The notes below the pieces were generated by a model, which saw only the letters and a list, made by a program, of their open reading frames with translations, had not been told where the DNA came from and searched no databases. From Bacteroidota bacterium (GTDB lineage: Bacteria > Bacteroidota > Bacteroidia > Bacteroidales > JAAUTT01), in contig JAUZOO010000012.1 of the NCBI GenBank assembly GCA_030706405.1, positions 62,001-126,000 on the forward strand: a stretch of DNA of 64,000 nt. Reading direction: 5' to 3'. Positions within the stretch are counted from its first letter, which is position 1, and every line of letters begins with the position of its first letter. Shown here one piece after another: positions 10,235 to 20,100 of the stretch. A program made the position numbers and the translations under genes.

Positions 10235-13200
10235 TTAATCATTATAGAGTATTACCGCTTTCTTTTGTTTTCCATTCATAAGTACTGTAAGCGGCTGGTT
10301 AAACCGAATGTGTTTTAAATAATTAGTTTGGTTTACAACGGTTTGTTCGTTAAGGATATTCCATCTGATAAAATCGGTGAGTGACGAGGCTTGCATCGAC
10401 AGGTAGCCGATATTCATGGAAGTTACGTTATGAAAAAAATGCGACCCTAACGAGGCGTCAAGCGGATAATTGGTCATACTTATTTCTACAATTACCCTTG
10501 CATTAGAAATTTGCGACCATGTTACCGGAATACCCAACGAGTAATCGCGGGTTCCCCACCGGCCTGGCCCAATTAGTATGTATTTCCGATCCTGAGCCAC
10601 CATTAGCTGATTTAAATGCTCTATCTCCTTAGCCATATCCACCGTTTTTAGTTTATTGAACTTTTCGGTATCTACGAAAATAATATCGTTAACTGTGTTT
10701 ATTTCGCCATTGCCCAAACTCGACCCTGAGTATAATATTATGCGCGCCCTGTCAACATTGTCAATATTGATGTCGGCAAATACATAACTGTTTACCAGGT
10801 GTTTAATTTGAAGCAAATAGAATGATGGCAAATTATTTAGTGTACGATTTAAATCTACGGCATATTCAATTTCTACAGGCGCCCCCAAGGCCTCCTTTAT
10901 GGTATTCAACATTATATCCAGCGTTTGGGCAAGCGGAATATAGTCGAATTTAAGAATGTCGGCAAAGTTAAGAACCCGCGGGCCGTATGTGGCCAGCCCG
11001 GTTTCTATCCGATCGTTATCGGGATTATATACTGATGCTAAATGGTTCAGCGTTCCGTGGTTTTCGGCAACGTTTATGTCAAGCAATTCGAGCGAAGCCA
11101 GTTCTCCTTCTTTTTTAAAGTCAAAATCCTTTTTTGACAGAGTTACGGCATAAAAGCTGGTTTGCGAACTATTTAATAAATCTTTGGGGGTGTATATGTC
11201 TATAGCAGGATATTTGGGAGAAAAACGGTACGATTTATTTCCTCCAACCACATAATATCCTAAGCCAACAGCAGCTACGGCATAGCCTTCTTCGGGTTTC
11301 ATATGTGCCACAGGGTAATAATTATATGATTGCGCCGTACCACTAATATCAGGATAATAGTAATTTTCGTGCTGCGTTCCTACCAATTCCTGAAGAATAA
11401 TAGCCATTCTTTCGTCTTCCACCTTATGGTTTAAGGCTTTAAAATAAGCTTTAGCATCGTCGGAATATACCGAGGCGTATACCATTTTGATAGCATTTTT
11501 AACACTTTCCAGAGTTTTGTCTTCATAGCCCGGATTATTGGGAACTACAAATGTGTTAAATATTCCGGCAAACGGCTGTTCTGCAGAATCTTCTGATGTA
11601 CTTGACGACCGCACTGCAATTGGCCGGTTTATTTGCGATACAAACGTTTGAAGTTTTTTTATCAGCGAAGAAGATAATTCCGCATTCAGAAAAAGTTGCT
11701 TTATATCTTCATAAGCGGCATTTGAATCGATAACTTTTCGAAACAACTGGTTTTTCTCCATAAACAGGTCAAACTCATCAGTTCCAATAATAGCGGTAAT
11801 AGGGGTTCTGATGTTTATTCGCCGGCTAAGGTCTGGAAAATTAAGATTGTAAATAAGTGTGTTGATAAAGGCCAATCCACGTCCCTTGCCTCCTAAGGAC
11901 CCAGAACTAAGGCTCACAATACTCTTTTCATCGAATGTAAGAGTTTCTTCAAAATTTAAAATTTTCCCCTTTTTCTTTTCTTCGTGGTACTGTTTTATAG
12001 TGTTAATAAAATACTTCCGAAACTCTTCCATGTTTTCGAAATCATTAATCTTAACGGGGTTGAGTATTTTAGCCAGATGTATCTCGCCACGAGCCATGAG
12101 CCACAACGAAAACTGATTGTCTATTCCCTGAAAATACAGCGATTCCTCTGGAATTGTTTGAAGAAGGCTTTCGAATTCGTTAAGTGATCGGGCAACTGCA
12201 ATTGGATTGCCCCGCTTGTCGCGAAACACAAAATCGCCAAATCCGAGGTGGAAGGCTAGAAACATTTTTAAGTCGTTCAGCAGACTGTCTGAATTTTTAT
12301 TAACAAAGCGAATTTTTAACTTTTCGGCAAGCTGCAGATTATCCGGGTCGGACGACTGAAGTATTATCGGGAGGCTCAGTATATGCGATTGGGCGTACTT
12401 AATAAATTTTACGCCTGCCGTTTTATCGGGCTTCCCATTATGATCGAATTCCACGTCGGAAATAACGCATAATATAAAGTCCTTGTATTTGTTGAAAATG
12501 GCAACGGCATCTTCATAATTCCTGGCTAAAAGTATTTTAGGTCTCGACCGTATCTTGGAGATTTTATCCAACTCATTTTTTTCAACCTCGGGCAACAACT
12601 TCTGTATTTGTTCTAAAACAATCGAATATAGTATTTGCAGATATTTCGAATAATATTGGGCAGAATCTTCGATTAGAAGAATGACGCGGACCAACCCGAT
12701 TTTTGTGTCATTTTCAACGTTAAGGATGTCTTCGGTCAATTTTACTATGGAGAATATTATTCGCGGATCGCTATTCCAGACGAAAAGATTATCGATCGAT
12801 TTTATAGCGGGTATAAGCCCTTCGAAATATTTAATATTACTGGTTTGGTTTAATAACAAATATACCAACAGGCGCGGTTGGAGTTGTTTTATTTTCTCAC
12901 TAAGCTCAATAGGGGGTTTGGGCTCTGTCCCAACCATAATGATAACCATATCAAACCGGTTATTCCGTACCATTTCAATAGCATCGTCTGCCGATGATGC
13001 CGCCGTAATGTGAGGGTGCGAAAATAAATTGTATTGGTCTATTTCATCAATAACCTGTTCAAAAAAACCATCTTCATATTCAAGAATAAAGGCATCGTAA
13101 AGAGTTGTTACAATAAGTATTTCTTTAATCTTGTAACGCATCATATCAAGATAAATATACTTATCAGGAATTGGTCTGTTAAAAAACTGGTCGAGTAGCT

Positions 13201-13666
13201 GCCTCTTACCGATAAGCGGGTTTCGGGAATTTGTTATTTCAGCTTTTTCTACATTTTGATCTTTTAATCGTCCCGTATTCTCACGTAGCGCCTGTTTTAA
13301 CAACTCCTTTGAGAGTGCCCCCGATATAATTGCCGCCACACTATTCATAAATAGATGAACAATGGGACTGCCAGTAATTTCATTGTTTGAAGAATAAATT
13401 TCAATTGCACCTTCGATGTCATTAGGTAAATCAAAATCGGTTCTTTTTATGTTGTTCTTTTTCTCGAACTGATTGCTGTAAAATCGCTTAGCATTAAAAA
13501 AAATGCAAATAGATGTTGAATCGGTTTCCGCAAATGCCGAAGCAATCATATTACATATTTCCTGCAGCCATACCTCCGATGTTTCGGAACGATGGATTAA
13601 TTCAACACACTTACCCAGAAGCTCAAGTTGTAAAGTCTGTTCATATTTGTGAATATTGCTCTTCAT
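10235..13666 (-). CDS. Large PEP/pyruvate-binding (ATP-grasp) protein with two receiver-like regions
   Basis: 1143 residues. About 1-150: GAF-like helical region. About 180-310: receiver-like segment (EILIVTTLYDAFILEY, then FDMVIIMVG). About 320-480: second receiver-like segment (VILLIEDSAQYY, then ILCVISDVEFD). About 590-870: pyruvate phosphate dikinase N-terminal ATP-grasp domain with GGKGRGLAFINTL and RPIAVRSSSTSEDSAEQPF. The C-terminal part contains GPGRWGTRDYSLGIP. The phospho-histidine swivel domain (GGxTSHxA) and the PEP-binding barrel of true PEP synthase or PPDK are absent, so it cannot perform the full PEP cycle by itself. The substrate is unknown; a regulatory or phosphotransfer role is possible. 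It is transcribed alone. Confidence 0.8.
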   Translation of the reverse strand: MKSNIHKYEQTLQLELLGKCVELIHRSETSEVWLQEICNMIASAFAETDSTSICIFFNAKRFYSNQFEKKNNIKRTDFDLPNDIEGAIEIYSSNNEITGSPIVHLFMNSVAAIISGALSKELLKQALRENTGRLKDQNVEKAEITNSRNPLIGKRQLLDQFFNRPIPDKYIYLDMMRYKIKEILIVTTLYDAFILEYEDGFFEQVIDEIDQYNLFSHPHITAASSADDAIEMVRNNRFDMVIIMVGTEPKPPIELSEKIKQLQPRLLVYLLLNQTSNIKYFEGLIPAIKSIDNLFVWNSDPRIIFSIVKLTEDILNVENDTKIGLVRVILLIEDSAQYYSKYLQILYSIVLEQIQKLLPEVEKNELDKISKIRSRPKILLARNYEDAVAIFNKYKDFILCVISDVEFDHNGKPDKTAGVKFIKYAQSHILSLPIILQSSDPDNLQLAEKLKIRFVNKNSDSLLNDLKMFLAFHLGFGDFVFRDKRGNPIAVARSLNEFESLLQTIPEESLYFQGIDNQFSLWLMARGEIHLAKILNPVKINDFENMEEFRKYFINTIKQYHEEKKKGKILNFEETLTFDEKSIVSLSSGSLGGKGRGLAFINTLIYNLNFPDLSRRINIRTPITAIIGTDEFDLFMEKNQLFRKVIDSNAAYEDIKQLFLNAELSSSLIKKLQTFVSQINRPIAVRSSSTSEDSAEQPFAGIFNTFVVPNNPGYEDKTLESVKNAIKMVYASVYSDDAKAYFKALNHKVEDERMAIILQELVGTQHENYYYPDISGTAQSYNYYPVAHMKPEEGYAVAAVGLGYYVVGGNKSYRFSPKYPAIDIYTPKDLLNSSQTSFYAVTLSKKDFDFKKEGELASLELLDINVAENHGTLNHLASVYNPDNDRIETGLATYGPRVLNFADILKFDYIPLAQTLDIMLNTIKEALGAPVEIEYAVDLNRTLNNLPSFYLLQIKHLVNSYVFADINIDNVDRARIILYSGSSLGNGEINTVNDIIFVDTEKFNKLKTVDMAKEIEHLNQLMVAQDRKYILIGPGRWGTRDYSLGIPVTWSQISNARVIVEISMTNYPLDASLGSHFFHNVTSMNIGYLSMQASSLTDFIRWNILNEQTVVNQTNYLKHIRFNQPLTVLMNGKQKKAVILYND

Positions 13667-13804
13667 TTAGTATAAAGGCTTTCGATTCGATGTGATATAA
13701 AGTTACTATTTCTATCGTTCAAAATTCTTCTAATACATGCATTCTTCGTTTCAAATAATGCAATTTTTCACCTATTTATATTTCAACAAAAACATTATTC
13801 TTAT

Positions 13805-13835
13805 TTGGATTAATTCTAAATAATGTATAACTTTG
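13805..13835 (+). promoter_or_regulatory. Bacteroidota-type promoter of the superoxide dismutase gene
   Basis: TTG at 13805-13807, 20-base spacer, TAACTTTG at 13828-13835, matching the -33/-7 pattern of the primary sigma factor of this phylum. The expected start of transcription is some 30 bases before the ATG. Confidence 0.75.
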
Positions 13836-13875
13836 AGACAGAATTAAACATGTTAAACTCTTAATTTTTTTGAAT

Positions 13876-14487
13876 ATGTCATACGAATTACCCAAATTAG
13901 ATTATGCTTACGACGCCTTAGAACCTTATATCGACGCGCGTACCATGGAGATTCACCATACAAAACATCATGCAGCTTACACCAACAACCTGAATGCGGC
14001 ACTTCAGGGGAGTGAATACGCCAACAAACCTATCGAAGAACTTTTTACTCAGATTTCGAAGTTACCGGTGGCTGTGCGTAATAATGGCGGAGGTTTTTAT
14101 AACCACGATTTATTCTGGAAAGTGATGAAACCAGGCGGAGGCGGGCTGCCTAACGGAGATTTGTCCGACGCTATCAACAAATATTTTGGCTCGTTCGATA
14201 AGTTTAAAGAAACGTTCTCAAACGCCGCAGCAACCCGTTTTGGTTCAGGTTGGGCCTGGCTGTCGGTGAACGACAAAAAAGAACTGGTGGTTAGTTCCAC
14301 GCCAAACCAAGACAATCCGCTTATGGATGTAGCCGATAGTAAAGGCTTTCCCATTCTTGGCCTCGACGTTTGGGAACACGCCTATTACCTTAATTATCAA
14401 AACAGAAGACCGGATTATATCGCCGCCTTCTGGAACGTTATTAACTGGGAAGAAATTGCAAAGCGGTTTAAGTTAGCGATTCATTGA
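13876..14487 (+). CDS. Superoxide dismutase, Fe/Mn family
   Basis: 203 residues from ATG 13876 (an upstream TTG at 13870 is less likely). It converts superoxide to oxygen and hydrogen peroxide. Metal-site segments: [19 protein letters not shown] and [12 protein letters not shown]. The TPNQDNPLM segment and GGGFYNH around the second ligand resemble Mn-type or cambialistic enzymes more than strict Fe-type ones. Cytosolic: no signal peptide. It indicates some exposure to oxygen. Confidence 0.96.
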   Translation: MSYELPKLDYAYDALEPYIDARTMEIHHTKHHAAYTNNLNAALQGSEYANKPIEELFTQISKLPVAVRNNGGGFYNHDLFWKVMKPGGGGLPNGDLSDAINKYFGSFDKFKETFSNAAATRFGSGWAWLSVNDKKELVVSSTPNQDNPLMDVADSKGFPILGLDVWEHAYYLNYQNRRPDYIAAFWNVINWEEIAKRFKLAIH

Positions 14488-14508
14488 TAGTTTGGATTTG
14501 TTGGTTTG

Positions 14509-14541
14509 AGAAAGGCCACATCGTGACGATCTGGCCTTTCT
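14509..14541 (+). terminator. Hairpin downstream of sod
   Basis: 10-bp outer stem AGAAAGGCCA (14509-14518 with 14532-14541) and an inner ATCGT/ACGAT stem. The arm composition (A on one side, T on the other) permits termination in both directions. Confidence 0.7.
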
Positions 14542-14554
14542 ATTATTCAGAAGG

Positions 14555-14577
14555 GCGCCGGAATCCGGCGCTTTTTT
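14555..14577 (+). terminator. Second terminator downstream of sod
   Basis: 8-bp GC-rich stem GCGCCGGA/TCCGGCGC (14555-14562, 14564-14571) followed by T6. A classic intrinsic terminator. From here to 14798 nothing else is recognised. Confidence 0.88.
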
Positions 14578-14776
14578 GTTTTAGAAAGAATGCTCAATGT
14601 AGATTTATTTTTGTAGGTTAATATATCTCCAATATCATTGGCATGCCTGATAAATTATAATATCAGTCTGTTTTTTCAGGTACCTCATCGTAGTTAAATA
14701 CATAGACTTAAGTCCTAGGTATGTGAAAATTGAGTAGTGTTCATTTAAATAATCGGGTTTAGAAGCGTAAATTTAT

Positions 14777-14806
14777 TTGTAAAACCGGAATCTATCACTA
14801 TCTTTG
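14777..14806 (+). promoter_or_regulatory. Promoter of tRNA-Lys
   Basis: TTG at 14777-14779, 19-base spacer, TATCTTTG at 14799-14806, 20 bases ahead of the tRNA 5' end. Fits the Bacteroidota consensus. Confidence 0.75.
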
Positions 14807-14826
14807 CACCGCTTTAAACAAAAGCC

Positions 14827-14899
14827 GATTCAGTAGCTCAGCCGGTAGAGCACATCACTTTTAATGATGGGGTCCTGGGTTCGAATCCCAGCTGAATCA
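14827..14899 (+). tRNA. tRNA-Lys (anticodon TTT)
   Basis: Acceptor stem GATTCAG/CTGAATC, D-loop AGCTCAGCCGGTAGAGC, anticodon stem CATCA/TGATG with loop CTTTTAA, T arm GGTTCGAATCC. 73 bases with discriminator A; the CCA end is not encoded. A terminator follows at once. Confidence 0.96.
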
Positions 14900-14902
14900 C
14901 CG

Positions 14903-14939
14903 AAACCTCGAAGAAATCCTTCGGGGTTTTTTCGTTTTT
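14903..14939 (+). terminator. Terminator of tRNA-Lys
   Basis: 11-bp stem (14903-14913 with 14919-14929, one G-T pair), then T-rich sequence to 14939. 14940-15180 shows no gene or element that I recognise. Confidence 0.85.
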
Positions 14940-15180
14940 ATGAGGCTTTAAATTTGCAGCCTCGTTTCTGTTTAATCTAGAATACTCATTACTGGATAAA
15001 TTCCAAAATCAACATCGAGTATCATTGCTTCTGCCGAACGACAAAGTCTTCACCAGAGATAACTATTCAGACTAAATCAAAGCTATTAGAAATTTTTTAA
15101 GATGCCAGGAAATCAGTATTCCCTGATTCAGATTGGATAATATTAAAAAGTAAGCCTATGCTAGTTGTGCGGGTATTAAT

Positions 15181-15218
15181 AAAAAAGCCCGTTAATCGTT
15201 AAATTAACAGGCTTTTTT
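15181..15218 (-). terminator. Terminator of the first tRNA-Glu
   Basis: 16-bp stem with one G-T pair, arms 15181-15196 and 15203-15218. On the minus strand it ends in a T run, 6 bases after the tRNA 3' end. Confidence 0.85.
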
Positions 15219-15224
15219 CGGTCG

Positions 15225-15296
15225 TAGTCCGTAGGGGATTCGAACCCCTATGGCAAGAATGAAAATCTTGAATCCTAACCCTTAGATGAACGGACC
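15225..15296 (-). tRNA. tRNA-Glu (anticodon TTC), copy 1
   Basis: Acceptor GGTCCGT/ACGGACT (one G-U at the first pair), anticodon stem CAAGA/TCTTG with loop TTTTCAT, T arm GGTTCGAATCC. 72 bases, CCA not encoded. Identical in sequence to the copy at 15427-15498. Confidence 0.96.
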
Positions 15297-15317
15297 GTTG
15301 TTCTTTTTTTGCGAGTG

Positions 15318-15347
15318 CAAATATATATGATTTTTTTCTTCCTGCAA
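15318..15347 (-). promoter_or_regulatory. Promoter of tRNA-Glu copy 1
   Basis: On the minus strand: TTG (15347-15345), 19-base spacer, TATATTTG (15325-15318), with the tRNA 5' end 22 bases further on. Matches TTG-N19-TAnnTTTG. Confidence 0.75.
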
Positions 15348-15391
15348 TTATGAACACATACTTTCATTAATTTTGAAGGAAATAAAAACAA

Positions 15392-15424
15392 AAAAGGCTC
15401 TCAAATATTTGTTGAGAGCCTTTT
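15392..15424 (-). terminator. Terminator of the second tRNA-Glu
   Basis: Perfect 13-bp stem AAAAGGCTCTCAA (15392-15404 with 15412-15424), followed by T on the minus strand, 3 bases beyond the tRNA 3' end. Confidence 0.87.
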
Positions 15425-15426
15425 GG

Positions 15427-15498
15427 TAGTCCGTAGGGGATTCGAACCCCTATGGCAAGAATGAAAATCTTGAATCCTAACCCTTAGATGAACGGACC
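15427..15498 (-). tRNA. tRNA-Glu (anticodon TTC), copy 2
   Basis: Same 72 bases as copy 1. It has its own promoter and terminator, so the two are separate transcription units and not a single array. Confidence 0.96.
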
Positions 15499-15519
15499 AT
15501 TGTTCCTTTTTTGCGAGTG

Positions 15520-15549
15520 CAAAGGTATCTAAAATATTTTTGCATGCAA
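15520..15549 (-). promoter_or_regulatory. Promoter of tRNA-Glu copy 2
   Basis: On the minus strand: TTG (15549-15547), 19-base spacer, TACCTTTG (15527-15520). The ten bases after the -7 element (CACTCGCAAA) are shared with copy 1. Confidence 0.75.
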
Positions 15550-15619
15550 TAGGTAATGCAAAAAAAACACTAAAAAATAAATAATATTTATAACTCGCAG
15601 TTTATTAGTATTTTATTTT

Positions 15620-16975
15620 TTAGAAAAGTTCTAGTGATAATCCTTTTAAATCTATTCCGGCAAAATTTCCAGAACTCATCAGCAACAGGTTGGTTTCCTT
15701 GTAGCTAATTGATTTGAGCGAATTAACCAAAGAGTCAGTGTCAATAAAGACCTTCAGGTTCTCCTTTCCAAAAGCTTTTTTTACCTGCTCTTCGGATATT
15801 TCGGGCAACCGTTTATGGCGTAGCGTTTCGGGATTAAAATAAACGATGGCTTCATCGGCAACCTGCATCGAATCCCGGTACTGATCCAGAAATTCGGCAT
15901 TTAAACTGCTAAAGGTATGGAGTTCAAGGCATGCGATTAGTTTTCGTGTAGGGAATTGCTCCTTTAAAGCCGAAATAGTCGCTTTTACTTTAGAGGGTGC
16001 GTGTGCAAAATCGAGATAGGCAATGGCGCCCGGAGCCGAATGTAACACCTGTAACCGTTTAGCTGCTCCTTTAAACGTACAAATGGCATTATAGAATTCG
16101 ATATCGGACACACCAAGCTGGTTGCAGATTAGTTTTGCTCCGTTGATATTCTGCAAATTATGCTTTCCAAATACGGTAAGTTTAAACACACCCGATCGCG
16201 CGGTAAGATAGGTCTCATTATCGCGGATGATGCTTTCATGTTCTTTGTATGGTTCTTTATCAATATGAGTACCGCTATGTAGAACAACATCGCGTAATTC
16301 GGAATCACCTTCATAATAATACAAAGTACCGTTTGGTTCAATAAGGCTGATAAAGGTCGAAAACTGTTGTTTGTAGATTTCAAACGTAGGGAATACATTA
16401 ATGTGATCCCAGGCAATGCCCGAAATAAGTGCGATATGCGGTTTATACAGGTGAAATTTCGGGCGCAGGTCAATCGGCGAAGAGAGGTATTCGTCGCCTT
16501 CAAAGATAGCTACCGGAGCTGATTCCGAAAGTCGTACCATTGTATCAAAGCCTTCCACCAGTGCACCTACCATATAATCGAAATCACGACCGGTATGTTT
16601 TAGCACGTGCATAATCATGGAAGTGATAGACGTTTTTCCATGACTACCGGCAATCACCACCCGTTTTTTGTTCTTGGTTTGTTCGTAAAGGTATTCGGGG
16701 TACGAAAATATTTTTAGCCCCAATTGGCGAGCTTTGATAAGTTCCGGGTTGTCCTCGCGGGCATGCATTCCAAGGATGATGGCATCGAGGTCGGGAGTGA
16801 TGCGGTTGGCATCCCAGCCTAAGGTTTGAGGTAAAAGGCCTTTTTTTTCGAGACGGGAACGCGAAGGTTCAAATATTTCGTCGTCAGAGCCGGTAACCTG
16901 GTATCCTTTTTCGTGAAGTGCCAGGGCTAAGTTGTGCATGGCGCTGCCTCCGATGGCTATAAGATGAATTTTCAT
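15620..16975 (-). CDS. mpl: UDP-MurNAc:L-alanyl-gamma-D-glutamyl-meso-DAP ligase (peptidoglycan recycling)
   Basis: 451 residues, Mur ligase family. It joins a recycled tripeptide to UDP-MurNAc. Seen: N-terminal nucleotide site HLIAIGGSAMHNLALAL, ATP P-loop VVIAGSHGKTSITSM, the central GDEYLSSPIDLRPKF, and AWDHINVFPTFEIY. The loop GSHGKTS and overall pattern fit Mpl rather than MurC; the true murC is in the dcw cluster. Membrane-free, cytosolic. Monocistronic and divergent from dnaE. Confidence 0.92.
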   Translation of the reverse strand: MKIHLIAIGGSAMHNLALALHEKGYQVTGSDDEIFEPSRSRLEKKGLLPQTLGWDANRITPDLDAIILGMHAREDNPELIKARQLGLKIFSYPEYLYEQTKNKKRVVIAGSHGKTSITSMIMHVLKHTGRDFDYMVGALVEGFDTMVRLSESAPVAIFEGDEYLSSPIDLRPKFHLYKPHIALISGIAWDHINVFPTFEIYKQQFSTFISLIEPNGTLYYYEGDSELRDVVLHSGTHIDKEPYKEHESIIRDNETYLTARSGVFKLTVFGKHNLQNINGAKLICNQLGVSDIEFYNAICTFKGAAKRLQVLHSAPGAIAYLDFAHAPSKVKATISALKEQFPTRKLIACLELHTFSSLNAEFLDQYRDSMQVADEAIVYFNPETLRHKRLPEISEEQVKKAFGKENLKVFIDTDSLVNSLKSISYKETNLLLMSSGNFAGIDLKGLSLELF

Positions 16976-17105
16976 GGATTCAATATTTAATGATAACCGT
17001 TATGCGCTGCTAAGTTAAAAAAATATGATAAATGGTGTCATTGCGTAGATTCCTCTTTTGCCCGAAATACTTTTCAACAAAACTCGGAGCTGATTGTATT
17101 ATCTG

Positions 17106-17113
17106 TAACTTTG
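17106..17113 (+). promoter_or_regulatory. Possible -7 element of dnaE
   Basis: TAACTTTG 27 bases upstream of the preferred dnaE ATG (17140). A TTG at a normal distance is not seen. The element lies within the upstream extension of the long dnaE frame, which supports the later start. Confidence 0.45.
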
Positions 17114-17139
17114 CTCACAATCTTCGATATCAGAATAAA

Positions 17140-20100
17140 ATGTCAAAATTCACACATCTTCACGTACATACACAATTTTCGCTTCTCGATGGGGCTGCAG
17201 AAATTTCAAATTTATACAAGAAAGCTGCCAAAGACGGGCAGCCTGCGCTTGCCATTACCGACCACGGGAATATGTTTGGGGTGTTTGAGTTTGTGGCTGA
17301 AGCGTACAAGCATAAGTTAAACCCCGACGATAAAAACGATAAGCGACTAAAAGTAAAACCAATCGTTGGCTGCGAATTTTACCTGGTCGAGAATCGTTTT
17401 AAGCGTCAGTTTACGCGCGAAGAAAAGGATATGCGCTACCATCAGGTACTTCTGGCTAAAAATGAACAAGGTTATCGCAACCTCGCTAAATTATGTTCCC
17501 TGGGCTATATCGAAGGGCTCTATGGAAAATATCCGCGTATCGACAAGGAGTTGATCGAAAAATATCACGAAGGCTTAATTGCTACGACTTGTTGCCTCGG
17601 CGCCTCTGTTCCTAAAACCATTATTAAAAAAGGCGAAGAGGCTGGGGAGGAAGAGTTTAAATGGTGGCTGAATATTTTTGGTGAAGATTATTATATCGAA
17701 TTACAGCGTCATGGTATTCCCGATCAGGACAAAATTAATGCAATTCTGTCCCAATGGGCCGATAAATATAATGTTAAGGTTATTGCCACCAATGATTTGC
17801 ATTATGTAGACGTAACCGACTACAATGCACACGACATCCTTTTGTGCATCAATACCGGCGAAAAAAAATCCACACCTATTATAAAGGAATACCTCGAAGA
17901 CGAAGAGGGGTCGAAGAAGAATTCGCGTTTCGGCTTTTATAACGACCAGTTTTATTTTAAGACAACTGAGGAGATGAGCCGGCTTTTTGCCGATATGCCT
18001 CAGGCTATCGACAATACCAACGACATCGTTGATAAAGTGGAACTTCTCGACCTGAAACGGGACATCCTGTTGCCCAACTTCCCCATTCCTCCCGAGTTTC
18101 TTACCCAGATGCAATACCTGCGACACCTCACCTTCGAAGGTGCCAAACGAAAATATGTTGACATTACCCCCGAAGTGGAAGAACGTCTTAACTTCGAATT
18201 GCAAACCATCGAAAACATGGGGTTTGCCGGGTACTTCCTTATCGTGATGGACTTCATCAAAGCCGGACGCGACATGGGTGTGTTCGTTGGTCCCGGCCGT
18301 GGTTCGGCTGCCGGCTCTGCGGTGGCTTATTGCATCGACATCACCAACATCGACCCGATTAAATACAACCTTCTGTTCGAACGTTTTTTGAACCCCGACC
18401 GTAAGAGCATGCCCGATATTGATACCGACCTCGACGACGAAGGCCGCCAGTCGGTAATCGATTATGTGGTGCAAAAATACGGCAAAGCCCAGGTGGCGCA
18501 GATTATCACCTACGGTACCATGGCCGCCAAAATGAGTATCAAGGACGTGGCGCGTGTGCTCGACCTTCCGCTTAACGAATCGCTCGAACTGACCAAGCTT
18601 GTACCCGACACCCCTGGCATCAAGCTTAACCGGGTATTCGAAGCGCCTTTCGACGGTGAAAAGAGCCTGAAAGACAAGGAAGGCCTTAACGCCGACGAGA
18701 TAAACGACGTGAAACGGTTACGCGAGATTATCAAGGGCGACGACCTACAGGCTCAGGTGTTAAAGGAAGCCCGCCTGCTCGAAGGGTCGGTGCGGAATAC
18801 CGGTGTTCATGCCTGCGGTATCATCATCGCGCCACAGGATCTTTCCGACCTTCTGCCCGTATCGGTGGCCAAAGATTCGGATTTGCTCGTTACTCAATAC
18901 GAAGGAAAAGTTATTGAGGACGCAGGCGTAATCAAGATGGACTTCCTTGGGCTGAAAACACTCACCATCATTAAAGGTGCGCTCCGCCTCATCAAACAAA
19001 ACCACGGCGTTGAAATCGACATCGATGCAATTCCGCTTACAGATACCAAGACTTTTGAATTGTACCAGCGTGGCGAAACCAACGGTACGTTCCAGTTCGA
19101 ATCGCCCGGTATGCAAAAATACCTTCGCGAACTTTGTCCCGATAAATTTGAGGACTTGATTGCGATGAATGCCCTCTATCGCCCGGGCCCTATCGAGTAT
19201 ATCCCTAACTTTATTGCCCGTAAACATGGGCGCGAAGCCGTGGCTTATGACCTTCCGCAAATGGAAGAATACCTAAACGATACGTATGGTATTACCGTTT
19301 ACCAGGAACAGGTTATGCTACTTTCGCAGAAGCTTGCCGGTTTTACTAAAGGCGATGCAGATACGCTGCGTAAGGCGATGGGTAAAAAGTTGATTGCCGT
19401 ACTGGACAAGATGAAGTCGAAGTTCATGGATGGCTGTCAGAAAAATGGCTTCGACCCTAAAATCTGTGATAAAATATGGACCGACTGGGAAGCATTTGCT
19501 TCGTACGCTTTTAACAAGTCGCACTCGACCTGTTATGCTTTTGTGGCTTTCCAAACAGCTTACCTAAAAGCACACTACCCGGCAGAATACATGGCTTCGG
19601 TGCTAAACAATGCGGCCAACATCGAGAAGATAACCTTCTTTATGGACGAGTGCAAGCGCATGGGCATGCAGGTACTTGGCCCGGATGTGAACGAAAGTAA
19701 CTTGGCCTTTACCGTTAACAAAAAGGGTGACATCCGTTTTGGGATGGGCTCCATCAAAGGTTCGGGGGAAGGTGCTGTAAACGCTATTGTTGAAGAGCGC
19801 GAGAAGAACGGTCCCTTCGAAAGTATTTTCGATTTTGTTGAACGCATTCCGCTTTCGTCGGTAAACCGTAAAAATGTTGAGTCTCTGGCGTTATCCGGGG
19901 CTTTTGACTGTTTCCCCGAGATCCGCCGTTGTCAGTTTTTTGCTGCTGATTCAAAAGGCGTCACTTTCATCGAAAACCTTACACGATACGGAGCAAAATT
20001 CCAGACCGATAAAAATACGGTAACCAACTCGTTGTTTGGTGAAGGCCAATTTGTGGGTATTACCAAGCCCGAAATTCCGCATGCCGAAGACTGGTCGATT

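Noticed and set aside
15225-15498. tRNA-Glu duplication as attachment sites bounding a mobile element
   Set aside because: Only about 200 bp and no integrase lie between the copies, and each copy is a full gene with its own promoter and terminator.
17032-17139. Start of dnaE at 17032
   Set aside because: The extra 36 residues do not belong to the family and contain the probable -7 element; ATG 17140 gives the canonical N-terminus.
17701-18474. 257-codon open frame antisense to dnaE
   Set aside because: Shadow of the GC-richer dnaE coding sequence; no domain visible.
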